A stretch of DNA of 64,000 nt, taken from the NCBI RefSeq assembly GCF_002973595.1, contig NZ_PVEO01000010.1:62001-126000 (forward strand), written 5' to 3'. The translations under genes were made by a program, and so were the position numbers. Source of the DNA: Jejuia pallidilutea (GTDB lineage Bacteria > Bacteroidota > Bacteroidia > Flavobacteriales > Flavobacteriaceae). Below, in pieces: positions 41,549 through 51,317 of the stretch. Each line of letters starts with the position of its first letter. Within the stretch, counting starts at the first letter, position 1. Under the pieces are notes generated by a model. That model ran no database searches, was not told the origin of the DNA, and was given only the letters and a program-made list of their open reading frames with translations.

Positions 41549-44008
41549 TTAAAACTTCATAGTAGTTCTTACGTTAAAAACCCTTGGGGTTAAAAAATTT
41601 GGAATAGCATATTGCCTTTTGCTGTACACATCTCTTACCCAAGTGTTGGTAATGGAGTTTTGAACGTCGAAAATATTAAATATCTCTACTCCAAAGGATA
41701 ATTGTTTAAATGGTTTTTTCCATCCGTTTTTAAACTGCTTGTTTTCATCTACAAGAACAAATTGAAAGCCTACGTCTGCGCGTTTATAGTCAGGTAATCT
41801 CAGTTGGTAATCGTAAGGGTCTGCATAAGTTGGTGAGCCACCCGGTAAGCCTGTGTTGTAAACTAAGTTTAAATATACCCTCATATTTGGTATGTTTGGT
41901 ACATAATCCTGAAATAAGGCTGCAAATTTTAAACGTTGGTCTGTTGGTCTTGAAATATAACCACGGTTATTAATGTTTTCTTCCGTTTTTAAATACCCAA
42001 AGCTAAACCACGATTCTGTTCCCGGAACAAACTCGCCGTTTAATCGCATATCAAGACCATAGGCATACGCTTTGGCATTATTATTAGCGCGGTAACGAAT
42101 GCGTACGTTTTCTAAAGTATAAGGGTTAACATCGGTTAAGTTTTTGTAATACACTTCAGAGGTGAGTTTAAAAGGTCTGTCCCACATCTTAAAACTATAA
42201 TCGTTTCCCAATACCAAGTGAAAGGATTTCTGAGCCTTTACATTAGGTTGAACCGTTCCTGTAGAGTCGCGTAACTCCCTGTAAAACGGTGGTTGATAAT
42301 ACAACCCTGCAGCAGCCCTAAAAAGCATATCCTTCTTCCAGTTAGGTTTTATGGCAAATTGCCCACGCGGGCTAAACACTGTTTGATTAGATGAGTTTAC
42401 ACCGTCTTTAACGCTCCAATTATGCATGCGCACACCAGCATTATACCAAACATCGCTTTCGCCAAGGGTAGCTCGTTTGCTCCATTGTGCATAAGCTTGT
42501 AACCTGTTAATTTGTGTGTTGTTTCTAGCCCTTACGTTTGTAAAAGGCGTTAAAGGGCCTTCGTAAGGTACGTAAGGCTGTTCGTTTGTTGGGATGGTTC
42601 TTGGAGGTCTTATGGAAAACCCAGCAGAATCTATCACTTCCCATTCCACCAAACGATCCCGAATATTTTCGTGCGTGTACTTTACAGACCATTCAATTCT
42701 ATTGTCATCAATTTTTAAATCGCCTTTGGTTTGTATGGTAGAAATTAATGCATCTAGATCGTTCCTGCCATGGTTAAGTTGGCTACCAATACCTTCGCTA
42801 AACTCTACTTCGCCTAAATTCTCATCGCCAATATTACTGTTAACTTCGCCTAAATTATATTGCGCCAAAATATCAAAATACTCTTCTTCTGTAGTGTGAT
42901 ATGTAGAGGCGGTAAGGTTTAATGTTAAATTGTCGTTTGCAAAATAGGTGCCCTGAAATGCTCCAAAATAAGTTTGGTACTCGGTTTTCTCTTGGCCTTC
43001 GTAAAATACAACAAGCGCAACAGGGTCAGCTAATGTGCCAAAATTTGTTTGTCGTGTTAATGGCTCATAGTCGTATTTGTTCAAAGCGGCGTTTCCTAAA
43101 AAGCTTAAATGAAATTTATTAGTGAATTTATAGGTAAAATACCCTTGTAAGTCTGCGAAAATAGGGCGAAAATTAGTCTGTGTTTGTTTTGCATCTACAA
43201 ATAAATTATTGTTACGATAACGTGCCCCAACAATACTGGTGAATTTGGAGTCTTTGCTTATGTTTTCAACAGAAACGGCAGCTCCCAACAAACTTAAATC
43301 GGCATTAACTTCAAATTGATAAGGCGTTTTATAAGTAATATCTAGAACAGAGGAGAGTTTGTCGCCATATTTAGCCTGAAAACCACCTGCGGAAAAATCT
43401 ACATTCTGTACTAAATCACTGTTTACAAAACTTAAGCCCTCTTGCTGTCCAGAACGCACTAAAAAGGGGCGGTACACTTCTATGCCATTTATGTATACTA
43501 AATTTTCGTCGTAATTTCCGCCTCTAACCGAGTATTGTGTGCTTAATTCGTTGTTGTTGCTTACTCCAGGAAGCGTCATCAGTAAATTTTCAACCCCAGC
43601 ATTGGCACCAGGAATTTTTCTTATAGTTTCTGGCTGTAGGCTTATAATGCCTTCAACCTCTTTTCGTCTATCACCAGAAATTACTACTGTTGCAATTTGT
43701 TCTATAGATTCGCTTAAAACAGGATTAAATTCTTTAATTACACCGTTTTTTAAATTAAAGGTTGCTATTACCTTTTCATGTGAAATATGTGAAAACTCTA
43801 TAGTAATGTCTTGGTTGGCAGGAATAGACAGGGAATAAAATCCGTTGTCGTTAGTTTCTGTGCCAATATTTCCTGTTTTTACCGAAACTTTTGGTATAGG
43901 TTGGTTGTTTTCGTTAAGGATAACGCCTTTAATGGTGGCTTCTTGCGAATAAATAAATAAACAGAAAAAGCATGTAAATAATAAGGCTAGAGTGTGGTTA
44001 GTTTTCAA
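41549..44008 (-). CDS. TonB-dependent receptor with N-terminal CarboxypepD_reg domain
   Basis: An 819-residue outer-membrane protein. A signal peptide (to about 21) is followed by a carboxypeptidase-regulatory domain (ATIKGVILNENNQPIPKVSV, about 24-110), a plug with TVVISGDRRKEVEG, NLLMTLPGVSNNNELSTQYS and VRGGNYDENLVYINGIEVYR (about 110-230), and a long beta-barrel ending in FNVRTTMKF with a terminal Phe. It is not a SusC type, and no SusD gene is adjacent. The ligand is unknown. It is 12 bp downstream of the M23 peptidase gene on the same strand. Confidence 0.92.
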   Translation of the reverse strand: MKTNHTLALLFTCFFCLFIYSQEATIKGVILNENNQPIPKVSVKTGNIGTETNDNGFYSLSIPANQDITIEFSHISHEKVIATFNLKNGVIKEFNPVLSESIEQIATVVISGDRRKEVEGIISLQPETIRKIPGANAGVENLLMTLPGVSNNNELSTQYSVRGGNYDENLVYINGIEVYRPFLVRSGQQEGLSFVNSDLVQNVDFSAGGFQAKYGDKLSSVLDITYKTPYQFEVNADLSLLGAAVSVENISKDSKFTSIVGARYRNNNLFVDAKQTQTNFRPIFADLQGYFTYKFTNKFHLSFLGNAALNKYDYEPLTRQTNFGTLADPVALVVFYEGQEKTEYQTYFGAFQGTYFANDNLTLNLTASTYHTTEEEYFDILAQYNLGEVNSNIGDENLGEVEFSEGIGSQLNHGRNDLDALISTIQTKGDLKIDDNRIEWSVKYTHENIRDRLVEWEVIDSAGFSIRPPRTIPTNEQPYVPYEGPLTPFTNVRARNNTQINRLQAYAQWSKRATLGESDVWYNAGVRMHNWSVKDGVNSSNQTVFSPRGQFAIKPNWKKDMLFRAAAGLYYQPPFYRELRDSTGTVQPNVKAQKSFHLVLGNDYSFKMWDRPFKLTSEVYYKNLTDVNPYTLENVRIRYRANNNAKAYAYGLDMRLNGEFVPGTESWFSFGYLKTEENINNRGYISRPTDQRLKFAALFQDYVPNIPNMRVYLNLVYNTGLPGGSPTYADPYDYQLRLPDYKRADVGFQFVLVDENKQFKNGWKKPFKQLSFGVEIFNIFDVQNSITNTWVRDVYSKRQYAIPNFLTPRVFNVRTTMKF

Positions 44009-44019
44009 AAGCGGTAAAT

Positions 44020-45705
44020 TTATTTTCTGTAAAATATAGTTTCAAAAGTAGAACTATTTCCAACATTATCTGTAACAATTATTTTTAAATTGTTTTTTGT
44101 ATCTGTAATTATCCCATCATTAAAGTCGTGCGTAAGTGTTTTTGTTTTGTAATCGTACTCCATCAAAATCCACTTGTTGTTAACTGTCGCCCTATAATTT
44201 GAAATGCCTGAGACACCATCATCAATTTTTATTTTTAAGAAGCGATATTTGCTTAACCATTGTCCTTTTTTAAAATTAATGGGCGTTATAGTGGGTTTTT
44301 CTTCGTCTTTGGCTAATGTAAATGTGCCTAATTTTTTGGTGTAGGCAATTAAGGTGTCGCCTTGGCGCTTGGTAGAGGTGTAATAAGGTGTTTTATTGTA
44401 TCCTGAAAGTCTTGCAATAAAGAGTTTGTTTTTGTCGTCTTTGTTATACTTGCTAATGTCATATGATATTTTTACGCTTTTTTGCAGCGGAATAATATCT
44501 TCATGAAGCGTTAATGTATCGGCGTTAACATTAAAATCCATATAAAAATCTTCATAGAACGTATCGGAAAAAATAGAAACACTTACACTTTTTTCTTTTA
44601 GAGTTGTGTTTTTATTGGCGTAGATATAATAGGGTGTTTGCTCTTTTGGTTCAGTTTTAAACGGTTCATTTTTTTCGCCTTTAATGGAGAGTGTTACCCA
44701 AGAAGTATTGTTTTTAAAATCGCTTACCTTTATCTTAAGTACTTTATATGTGCTGTCTTCAACCGTTATAATGCCTTCGTTGTAGAGGTCTTTGTAAATA
44801 CTAAGGGGATTGTTTGTTCTAAAAAGTTTTTGTACGCGTTGTCTTTTGGTTCTGAATATGTTATAGTCTATTAATTGATTGATATGTTTAGTTTCATCAA
44901 AAGAAAATCTTTTAAAGTCTAACTCAAAATTTTTACTGCCATTAACAAATGTTTGAATGTTATATACACCATTTTTGTTAGCAGCTAAATCCTGTCTGTC
45001 CCAAGTAGTAATCCCAAAACCTATTTTTCCAAAGGCTTTAATATTTTCTACAGTGTAGTCTCCATTTTTTAGAGGTATAAGTCGTAATGCTTGTTTCGTT
45101 TTGGCATTATTTACATGTGAATTTTCATTTAGAGGGTACGCATAAATAGAAGTAATGGTTGGGAGTTTACTATCCTTAATATCTAAGCCAAAAAGCATGG
45201 GGTTTATGGGGCGTTCTGCATTATCCCTTATTTCAAAATGAAGGTGAGGCCCACCCGAGCCTCCTGAATTACCACTGTAAGCTACTAAACTTCCTTTTGT
45301 AACCAATAATTCGTCTACTTTTGGAAAAAGCTCAATCTCGTAAGATTCGTTCTTGTACTGTTGTTTTTTTATATAATCTTCAATTTCTGGAGCAAAACTT
45401 TTTAAATGCGCATAAACCGTTGTGTAACCATTTGGGTGCGTTATGTAAAGTGCTTTTCCATAACCGTAGTGCGATATTTTAATTCTACTTACATAGCCAT
45501 TGGCAGATGCTATTACTTTTAAACCTGTGCGTTGTTGTGTTTTAATATCCATTCCCGAATGGAAATGGTTGGAACGTAATTCTGCAAAAGTTCCAGAGAG
45601 TATTAAAGGAATTTCTAGCGGACTTGAAAAATAGTCCTGAGGGTAAATGCTTTGAGCATTAAAAGACACAGAACACAGTAGAAAAAGGGCAAAAATTATT
45701 CGCAT
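44020..45705 (-). CDS. M23 family (LytM-like) peptidase
   Basis: A 561-residue secreted protein. After the signal peptide (about 1-17) the M23 domain appears early, with HFHSGMDIKTQQRTGLKVIA holding the first Zn ligands (His near 47, Asp near 51), YAHLKSF, and SGGSGGPHLHFEIRD (HxH) near 150-164. About 380 residues of beta-rich sequence follow. It probably cuts peptide cross-links in peptidoglycan, or is a degenerate activator. All Zn ligands look present. Confidence 0.9.
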   Translation of the reverse strand: MRIIFALFLLCSVSFNAQSIYPQDYFSSPLEIPLILSGTFAELRSNHFHSGMDIKTQQRTGLKVIASANGYVSRIKISHYGYGKALYITHPNGYTTVYAHLKSFAPEIEDYIKKQQYKNESYEIELFPKVDELLVTKGSLVAYSGNSGGSGGPHLHFEIRDNAERPINPMLFGLDIKDSKLPTITSIYAYPLNENSHVNNAKTKQALRLIPLKNGDYTVENIKAFGKIGFGITTWDRQDLAANKNGVYNIQTFVNGSKNFELDFKRFSFDETKHINQLIDYNIFRTKRQRVQKLFRTNNPLSIYKDLYNEGIITVEDSTYKVLKIKVSDFKNNTSWVTLSIKGEKNEPFKTEPKEQTPYYIYANKNTTLKEKSVSVSIFSDTFYEDFYMDFNVNADTLTLHEDIIPLQKSVKISYDISKYNKDDKNKLFIARLSGYNKTPYYTSTKRQGDTLIAYTKKLGTFTLAKDEEKPTITPINFKKGQWLSKYRFLKIKIDDGVSGISNYRATVNNKWILMEYDYKTKTLTHDFNDGIITDTKNNLKIIVTDNVGNSSTFETIFYRK

Positions 45706-45822
45706 AATAATGTATTAGGCTAAAATATTAATTTGAATGTAATTAGCAAAGAACTTAACAAGAATCAAGCCATATAACAAAAGTAGTAAACCAAATTATT
45801 TTCAAAAATTATAGAAAAACAA

Positions 45823-45853
45823 TTGTAATTTAGCTTAATGTATGTTAACTTTG
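45823..45853 (+). promoter_or_regulatory. Promoter of the zapA operon (TTG-N20-TAACTTTG)
   Basis: TTG at 45823-45825 and an exact TAnnTTTG box at 45846-45853, with 20 bp between them. It is 24 bp upstream of the ATG at 45878. Confidence 0.72.
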
Positions 45854-45877
45854 TTTACTAAGTATTGATTTTTGTAA

Positions 45878-46168
45878 ATGAGTAATATTGAAGATATTGT
45901 TGATTCTTTGGAACACAAAATTAGTAAGGTACTGCTTAAAGTAGACCATTTAAAACAAGCTAATTTAAAACTTACTGAAGATTTAGCCTCAGCGCGACAA
46001 GAAATTCAAGCCCAAGAAAGACTTAATATGGATTGGGAAGAAAAATATAAAGCTCTAAAAATTGCAAATTCAATGCTTGGTAGTGACGATAATAAAAAAG
46101 AAACTAAGCTTAAAATAAATGCATTAATTAGAGATATAGATCATTGCATCGCCCAGTTATCAGATTAA
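45878..46168 (+). CDS. Small coiled-coil protein upstream of zapA
   Basis: A 96-residue, heptad-rich protein (about 3-65) with no membrane helix. Its C-terminus KLKINALIRDIDHCIAQLSD looks conserved. It is 17 bp from zapA and shares its promoter. By size and position it could be a ZapB-like division partner, but no sequence motif proves that. Confidence 0.72.
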   Translation: MSNIEDIVDSLEHKISKVLLKVDHLKQANLKLTEDLASARQEIQAQERLNMDWEEKYKALKIANSMLGSDDNKKETKLKINALIRDIDHCIAQLSD

Positions 46169-46185
46169 TGTATAAATAACAAACA

Positions 46186-46479
46186 ATGTCAACAAAGCTT
46201 AAAATAAAGCTATCTATAGCTAATAGAGTGTATCCTTTAACTATTGATGCAAAACAAGAGGAAGGGTTACGTAAGGCAGCTAAGAACATTGAGGTTATGA
46301 TTAAACAATTTGAGCAAAGTTATTCCGTTAGAGATAAACAAGATGTTTTGGCTATGTGCGCTTTACAATTTGCATCTCAAGTGGAACAAAAAACTATAGA
46401 TAAAGAAGTACGAAATGAGGTTGTTGAAGAAAAGCTTAGTGCCATCAACAAATTATTAGAGGCTCATTTAAGTGCTTAA
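46186..46479 (+). CDS. zapA: Cell division protein ZapA
   Basis: A 97-residue protein with the ZapA pattern: LKIKLSIANRVYPLTIDAKQ, then EEGLRKAAKNIEVMIKQFEQ, and a C-terminal helix (QDVLAMCALQFASQVEQK). It binds and bundles FtsZ at the division site. The gene is followed by the 6S RNA, the arrangement commonly seen for zapA and ssrS. Confidence 0.88.
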   Translation: MSTKLKIKLSIANRVYPLTIDAKQEEGLRKAAKNIEVMIKQFEQSYSVRDKQDVLAMCALQFASQVEQKTIDKEVRNEVVEEKLSAINKLLEAHLSA

Positions 46480-46499
46480 CGTTCTTTAAAATAAGTAGA

Positions 46500-46718
46500 A
46501 AGTTACTGCCTACATCGGTTATTTTTTTTGATAAACTCAACGTTAATTCTTTAAAAAGGGTGAGTTTAAGTTGTAAAAGCATGCTGCTAGTGCTGCCAGT
46601 ACTAAATTTATTTTTAGTTACACAGTATCTTGAGCAGACCCTTGATCAGCTTGTTAGCCCTAAACTTGTTTTTTAAGGAGTTTATACAAAACACTATACT
46701 GATGTAGGCTTTTTTTTA
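46500..46718 (+). ncRNA. ssrS: 6S RNA (6S-Flavo type)
   Basis: A closing stem pairs GCCTACATCGGT (46508-46519) with ACTGATGTAGGC (46698-46709): 12 pairs with one G-U. A T-run terminator follows (46710-46717). Inside, AAACTCA/TGAGTTT on the 5' side and TAAACT/AGTTTA on the 3' side form matching hairpins around a large central region, as in 6S RNAs. The length (about 215 nt) and the position after zapA support the call. It should bind RNA polymerase holoenzyme and mimic open promoter DNA. The exact 5' end is not known. Confidence 0.85.
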
Positions 46719-46740
46719 TATATAAATTAACTAAATTAAA

Positions 46741-48315
46741 ATGGACAACACAATTATATTAATTGTAGTAGGAGTAATTGTAGGCCTTGTAATAGGATTT
46801 ATTATAGCCAAGACAATAGAAAAAAATAATGCATCTAAACTCATAAAAAACGCAAAAAAAAGCGCAGCAACAATATTAAAAGAAGCCAAAAGTGAAGGTG
46901 AAACCATAAAAAAAGATAAAATACTTCAAGCAAAAGAGAAGTTTATTGAACTAAAGGCAGAACACGAAAAAGTAATACTTGCTAGAGATAAAAAAATAGC
47001 TGAAGCAGAAAAGCGAACACGAGACAAAGAGTCTCAAGTGTCTAGCGAGCTAGCAAAAAACAAAAAACTAAATGCCGATATTGAGAATAAAATTAAAGAT
47101 TACAATCACAGATTAGATGTTCTCGATAAAAAGCAGGCAGAGATAAATAAGCTACATAAAAGCCAAGTTCAACAATTAGAGGTTATCTCTAGTTTATCTG
47201 CCGAGGAAGCTAAGGAGCAATTGGTAGAATCGCTTAAAGGAGAAGCTAAAAATGATGCCATGGCCTACATTCAAGGTGCTTTGGAAGAGGCTAAACTTAC
47301 TGCTGAACAAGAGGCTAAAAAAGTAATTATAAATACGATACAACGAATTGGTACAGAAGAAGCTGTTGATAACTGTGTTTCTGTGTTCAATATTGAATCT
47401 GATGATGTTAAGGGGCGTATTATTGGACGCGAAGGTAGAAACATTAGAGCTATTGAAGCTGCAACAGGTGTGGAAATTATAGTGGATGATACTCCAGAAG
47501 CCATTATTCTTTCTTGTTTTGATTCTGTACGTCGTGAAATTGCTAGATTATCACTTCATAAATTGGTAACAGATGGTAGAATACACCCTGCAAGAATTGA
47601 AGAAATAGTTAAGAAAACTAAAAAACAAATCGATCAAGAAATTATAGAAGTTGGTAAGCGTACCGTAATAGATTTGGGTATACATAACTTACACCCAGAA
47701 TTAATTAAAACGGTAGGTAGAATGAAATACCGTTCTTCTTACGGCCAAAACCTATTGCAACACTCTAGGGAAGTTGCAAAACTTTGTGGTGTAATGGCTG
47801 CAGAATTAGGATTAAATCCAAAACTTGCTAAACGCGCAGGTTTGCTTCATGATATAGGAAAAGTACCAGATGCTGAAACCGATATGGAAACCCCGCACGC
47901 TATTTTGGGCATGCAATGGGCTGAAAAGTATGGCGAAAAAGACGATGTTTGTAATGCTATAGGTGCGCACCACGACGAAGTTGAAATGAAATCGTTGTTA
48001 GCGCCAATTATACAGGTTTGCGACGCTATTTCTGGTGCAAGACCCGGTGCACGTCGTCAAGTGCTAGACAGCTACATTCAACGTTTAAAAGATTTAGAAG
48101 ATATAGCTTTTGGTTTTAACGGTGTAAAAAAAGCATATGCAATACAAGCGGGTAGAGAACTACGAGTAATTGTAGAAAGCGATAAGGTGAGTGATGAGAA
48201 GTCTGCTGAACTATCCTTTAATATTTCCCAAAAAATACAAACGGATATGACATATCCAGGTCAAGTTAAGGTAACTGTAATTAGAGAGACAAGAGCGGTT
48301 AATATTGCGAAATAA
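46741..48315 (+). CDS. rny: Ribonuclease Y
   Basis: A 524-residue membrane-anchored endoribonuclease. The N-terminal helix ([20 protein letters not shown]) is followed by a long coiled coil, the KH domain ([20 protein letters not shown] near 220-239), and the HD domain ([12 protein letters not shown] and [16 protein letters not shown]). It starts mRNA decay at the membrane. It starts 23 bp after the 6S RNA T-run, with no obvious promoter between, so it may depend on read-through from the zapA promoter. Confidence 0.96.
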   Translation: MDNTIILIVVGVIVGLVIGFIIAKTIEKNNASKLIKNAKKSAATILKEAKSEGETIKKDKILQAKEKFIELKAEHEKVILARDKKIAEAEKRTRDKESQVSSELAKNKKLNADIENKIKDYNHRLDVLDKKQAEINKLHKSQVQQLEVISSLSAEEAKEQLVESLKGEAKNDAMAYIQGALEEAKLTAEQEAKKVIINTIQRIGTEEAVDNCVSVFNIESDDVKGRIIGREGRNIRAIEAATGVEIIVDDTPEAIILSCFDSVRREIARLSLHKLVTDGRIHPARIEEIVKKTKKQIDQEIIEVGKRTVIDLGIHNLHPELIKTVGRMKYRSSYGQNLLQHSREVAKLCGVMAAELGLNPKLAKRAGLLHDIGKVPDAETDMETPHAILGMQWAEKYGEKDDVCNAIGAHHDEVEMKSLLAPIIQVCDAISGARPGARRQVLDSYIQRLKDLEDIAFGFNGVKKAYAIQAGRELRVIVESDKVSDEKSAELSFNISQKIQTDMTYPGQVKVTVIRETRAVNIAK

Positions 48316-48346
48316 CTAGTAAAATATAATGTGAATATTAAATAAG

Positions 48347-48378
48347 AAAAAGCATTTACCCAACGGTAGATGCTTTTT
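48347..48378. terminator. Terminator of rny overlapping the 3' end of the histidine kinase gene
   Basis: AAAAAGCATTTACC pairs with GGTAGATGCTTTTT around CAAC. Half of the hairpin lies inside the converging kinase coding sequence. Confidence 0.75.
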
Positions 48379-49510
48379 GGTTTGGTGCTATTATTGTAAA
48401 AGTGGCGCCTTTACCAACTTCGCTATCTAGAAGAATACGCCCACCATAACTTTCTATTTGGTTTTTTACAAGATACAAACCTACACCTTCAGCATCTTTG
48501 TTATGATGAAATGTTTTGTAAAGTCCAAAAATATCATTTCCATATTTTTTTAAGTCTATACCTAAACCATTATCAGAAACTTTTAGCTCTAATTTTTCCT
48601 TGTCATAAGCACAATCAATAGTTACTATAGGGTTTCTATCAGGATGTTTATATTTAATAGAGTTGCCTATTAAATTTTGAATTACACTTTCAAAATACGA
48701 GTTGTTAAAATGAATAAAAAGCTTTTTGTCGATATTGTTATTTATAGTTGCTTTAGATTTTTTTATTACTACATCTAGCATTTTTATGGTATTATCAACA
48801 CCCTCGGCTAAGTAAATTTTCTCTGTTTTTCTATTTTTATTGGCCTGAACAGAAACAATATTATTTAAATCTTTTATGGTTTTGCTTAAAGAATTTGATA
48901 GTGATAGAAGGTGATTAAAAATTTCCTCTTTTTCCTTATCATCATTGGTTTCAGCATAAAACTCTAAAAGACTCTCTAAATTGCCAGTATGTTGTTTTAA
49001 GTTATGCGTAACAATATGGGCAAAATTTTTGAGTCTATTATTTTGTTTACTAGCAATATCTAGTGCGTTTTTTGTGATAGATTCAGCTTTTTTAAGAGCT
49101 GTAACATCAGTATGTGTCCCAATAATACGTTTGTATTTTCCACTAGGGAACCATTCTACAACCTTACCTCGGTCTCTAATCCATTTGTAAGTACCATCCA
49201 TACATTTAACTCTATGAATGTTATCGTACATGGGTGCTAAACCGTCAACATGGTCTTGAAAATCTTGAAAATATTTATCTTTATCGTCTGGGTGCACCCT
49301 ATTGTTCCAGTCGTTTGGGTTTTTACCAAAATTATTATTTGTTACGCCAATAATTTGTTTTGATCCTTCAGAGAAGTAAACACGATTTTCTTTTGCTTCA
49401 TATTCCCAAACGCCTATACTTGAGTATTCTAAAGCAAGGTTAGATTTTGTTTTTTCTGGCATTTCTTGTTTGTTATGATTATTAAAGAAAGCCATTTTAA
49501 AAAGGTTCAT
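48356..49510 (-). CDS. PAS-domain sensor histidine kinase, soluble
   Basis: A 384-residue kinase with no membrane helix. A PAS/PAC domain (about 25-145, with GVWEYEAKENRVYFSEGSKQ and a PAC end IGTHTDVTALKKAES) leads to a short dimerisation helix with the probable phospho-His in FAHIVTHNLKQHTGNLESLL near 165-184. The ATPase has NLIGNSIKYKHPDRNP (N box) near 285-300, DNGLGIDLKKYG (G1) and DAEGVGLYLVKNQIESYGG (G2). No response regulator is adjacent, so it is an orphan kinase. It senses a cytoplasmic cue, unknown from sequence. Confidence 0.9.
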   Translation of the reverse strand: MNLFKMAFFNNHNKQEMPEKTKSNLALEYSSIGVWEYEAKENRVYFSEGSKQIIGVTNNNFGKNPNDWNNRVHPDDKDKYFQDFQDHVDGLAPMYDNIHRVKCMDGTYKWIRDRGKVVEWFPSGKYKRIIGTHTDVTALKKAESITKNALDIASKQNNRLKNFAHIVTHNLKQHTGNLESLLEFYAETNDDKEKEEIFNHLLSLSNSLSKTIKDLNNIVSVQANKNRKTEKIYLAEGVDNTIKMLDVVIKKSKATINNNIDKKLFIHFNNSYFESVIQNLIGNSIKYKHPDRNPIVTIDCAYDKEKLELKVSDNGLGIDLKKYGNDIFGLYKTFHHNKDAEGVGLYLVKNQIESYGGRILLDSEVGKGATFTIIAPNQKASTVG

Positions 49511-49584
49511 AAATTATTATGTCTCAGGTAGTAATTCTTATTAAATATAGGTAATTACTTATTAATTAACAAATGTTAAATATG

Positions 49585-50481
49585 TTAATTTCTAGGATGG
49601 TATTTTTCTACAACATCTGTTAAATGGCTTTTGTCTAAATGCACATAAATTTCTGTAGTGGTAATACTTTCGTGCCCTAGCATTAATTGAATAGCTCTTA
49701 AATCTGCGTTATTTTCTAATAAGTGCGTTGCAAAGGAATGTCTAAATGTGTGTGGTGATACATTTTTTTTCAGTCCTATTTTTTCAACCAGTTGCTTAAT
49801 AATAGTAAATATCATAGCACGTGTTAATTGCTTCCCCCTTCGGTTTAAAAATAAAGTATCCTCATAGCCAGATTGGATGCTTATTTTATTTCTAACTTCG
49901 TTTTTATAAATGTTTATGTATTTTATGGTAGTAGCAACTATTGGTACAAAACGTTGTTTGTCTCCTTTTCCTGTAACTTTAATAAAGCTTTCTTCGAAAA
50001 ACAAATCTGATAGTTTTAAATTTATGAGCTCGCTAACTCGCAACCCGCAACCATATAATGTCTCTAACATAGCTCGATTTCGTTCACCTTCAGGTTTGCT
50101 TAAATCTATCGCAGAAATAATCTGGTCTATTTCTTCTTCTGTAAGTATATCGGGTAGTTTTCTACCAATTTTTGGGGATTCTACTAATTCCAGCGGGTTA
50201 TCTTTTCTATAATCTTCAAAAACCAAATAATTAAAAAAGCTTTTTAAACCAGAAATTAACCTAGATTGAGATCTTGCATTAAGGCTTTTGGCTGAAGTAT
50301 AAATAAATTGCTGAATAATATCGGAAGAAATTGTAATTGCCGATGCGTTGATAGCATTTTCCTCCATATAGGCGATTAACTTTTTAATATCTAGACTGTA
50401 ATTATCTATAGAATTTTGCGATAAACCACGTTCAATCTTTAAATAGAGTTGATAGTCCTTAAGTGCGTTTTGCCATTTCAT
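49585..50481 (-). CDS. xerD: Tyrosine recombinase XerD
   Basis: A 298-residue recombinase of XerC/D length. The N-terminal SAM-like domain (about 1-90) precedes the catalytic domain, with Arg in LYGCGLRVSE near 148, Lys in TGKGDKQRFVP, HxxR in SPHTFRHSFATHLLENNADL, and His plus the nucleophile Tyr in LGHESITTTEIYVH near 266-280. All catalytic residues are present. It resolves chromosome dimers at dif with its partner. It stands next to the divergent aroQ gene, a core location, so it is not an island integrase. Confidence 0.92.
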   Translation of the reverse strand: MKWQNALKDYQLYLKIERGLSQNSIDNYSLDIKKLIAYMEENAINASAITISSDIIQQFIYTSAKSLNARSQSRLISGLKSFFNYLVFEDYRKDNPLELVESPKIGRKLPDILTEEEIDQIISAIDLSKPEGERNRAMLETLYGCGLRVSELINLKLSDLFFEESFIKVTGKGDKQRFVPIVATTIKYINIYKNEVRNKISIQSGYEDTLFLNRRGKQLTRAMIFTIIKQLVEKIGLKKNVSPHTFRHSFATHLLENNADLRAIQLMLGHESITTTEIYVHLDKSHLTDVVEKYHPRN

Positions 50482-50709
50482 TGGTATTAAAAATAGTTAA
50501 AATATAGAAAAGGGTATAAGATTTTTATGAACAACCGTTTTTTAGAATTTAATATTATGATTAGATACAATTCTTTACCATTTTCGTTTTGGTGATTATT
50601 TTATTTAGGGAGTTTAGCTTTATATTTTCTTTAAAAAAAAATTAAGTTAGATAAAAGTAGATAAAAAAAATACATGCTACTTGTATAATATCTTTTGTAT
50701 TTTTAACCC

Positions 50710-51126
50710 ATGAAAAAACTAATCATCATAAACGGTCCAAATCTCAATTTACTTGGGAAACGAGAACCCAATATATATGGAAGCCTAAGCTTTACAGAAT
50801 TTTTAGATGAAGTTAAAGAAAAATATCCCGAAGTTCATTTAGAATACTTCCAATCGAACATAGAAGGTGAACTTATAGATAAACTGCATGATGTTGGCTT
50901 TAGTTACGATGGCGTAATTTTAAATGCAGCAGCATATACACATACTTCTGTAGGTATTGGTGATGCCATTAAAGCTATAGAAACCCCTGTTGTTGAAGTT
51001 CATATTTCTAATACTTTCGGGAGAGAGGAGTTCAGGCACCAATCTTTTATTTCACCAAACGCAAAAGGCGTTATTCTTGGTTTTGGTTTACAAAGTTATG
51101 AGTTGGCTATTCAGAGCTTTTTATAG
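50710..51126 (+). CDS. aroQ: Type II 3-dehydroquinate dehydratase
   Basis: A 138-residue flavodoxin-like fold enzyme of the shikimate pathway, normally a dodecamer. INGPNLNLLGKREPNIYG near 7-24 holds the active Tyr/Arg lid, YFQSNIEGELIDKLHD follows, and NAAAYTHTSVGI and VEVHISNTFGREEFRHQSFI carry the remaining active-site residues including the catalytic His near 98. Confidence 0.95.
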   Translation: MKKLIIINGPNLNLLGKREPNIYGSLSFTEFLDEVKEKYPEVHLEYFQSNIEGELIDKLHDVGFSYDGVILNAAAYTHTSVGIGDAIKAIETPVVEVHISNTFGREEFRHQSFISPNAKGVILGFGLQSYELAIQSFL

Positions 51127-51131
51127 AATGA

Positions 51132-51160
51132 AGAAGCCTCGCCTCCCCAAAGGGAAGGAA
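51132..51160 (+). repeat. CCTCCCCAAAGGGAAGG dispersed repeat after aroQ
   Basis: GAAGCCTCGCCTCCCCAAAG then GGAAGGAA. It is a relative of the repeats at 21155-21183 and 51284-51317. Confidence 0.5.
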
Positions 51161-51215
51161 TACTCACTTTTTCGTACCTATCTTTTTACAATAGATTTTA
51201 ATAGAAATAAATCGT

Positions 51216-51263
51216 AAATAAAAAAGTGCAATTCAAATAGTTTTGAATTGCACTTTTTTATTT
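51216..51263. terminator. Strong bidirectional terminator between aroQ and lpd
   Basis: A 22-bp stem: left arm at 51216-51237 with core AAGTGCAATTCAAA, right arm with TTTGAATTGCACTT, around a short loop, with A- and T-rich outer parts. Confidence 0.9.
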
Positions 51264-51283
51264 CAATCCGTCTGAGTAAAAGT

Positions 51284-51317
51284 TTCTCCCCTTTGGGGAG
51301 GCTAGATGGGGCTTTTT
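51284..51317 (-). repeat. CCCCAAAGGGG dispersed repeat, inverted copy next to lpd
   Basis: TTCTCCCCTTTGGGGAGG is followed by CTAGATGGGGCTTTTT. It is inverted relative to 51132-51160, so the two flank the terminator. It overlaps the lpd stop codon by two bases. Confidence 0.55.

Noticed and set aside
49585-50481. Integrase of a genomic island
   Set aside because: Length and motifs match XerD, it lies among core genes (rny, aroQ, lpd), and no attachment site or island genes were seen.
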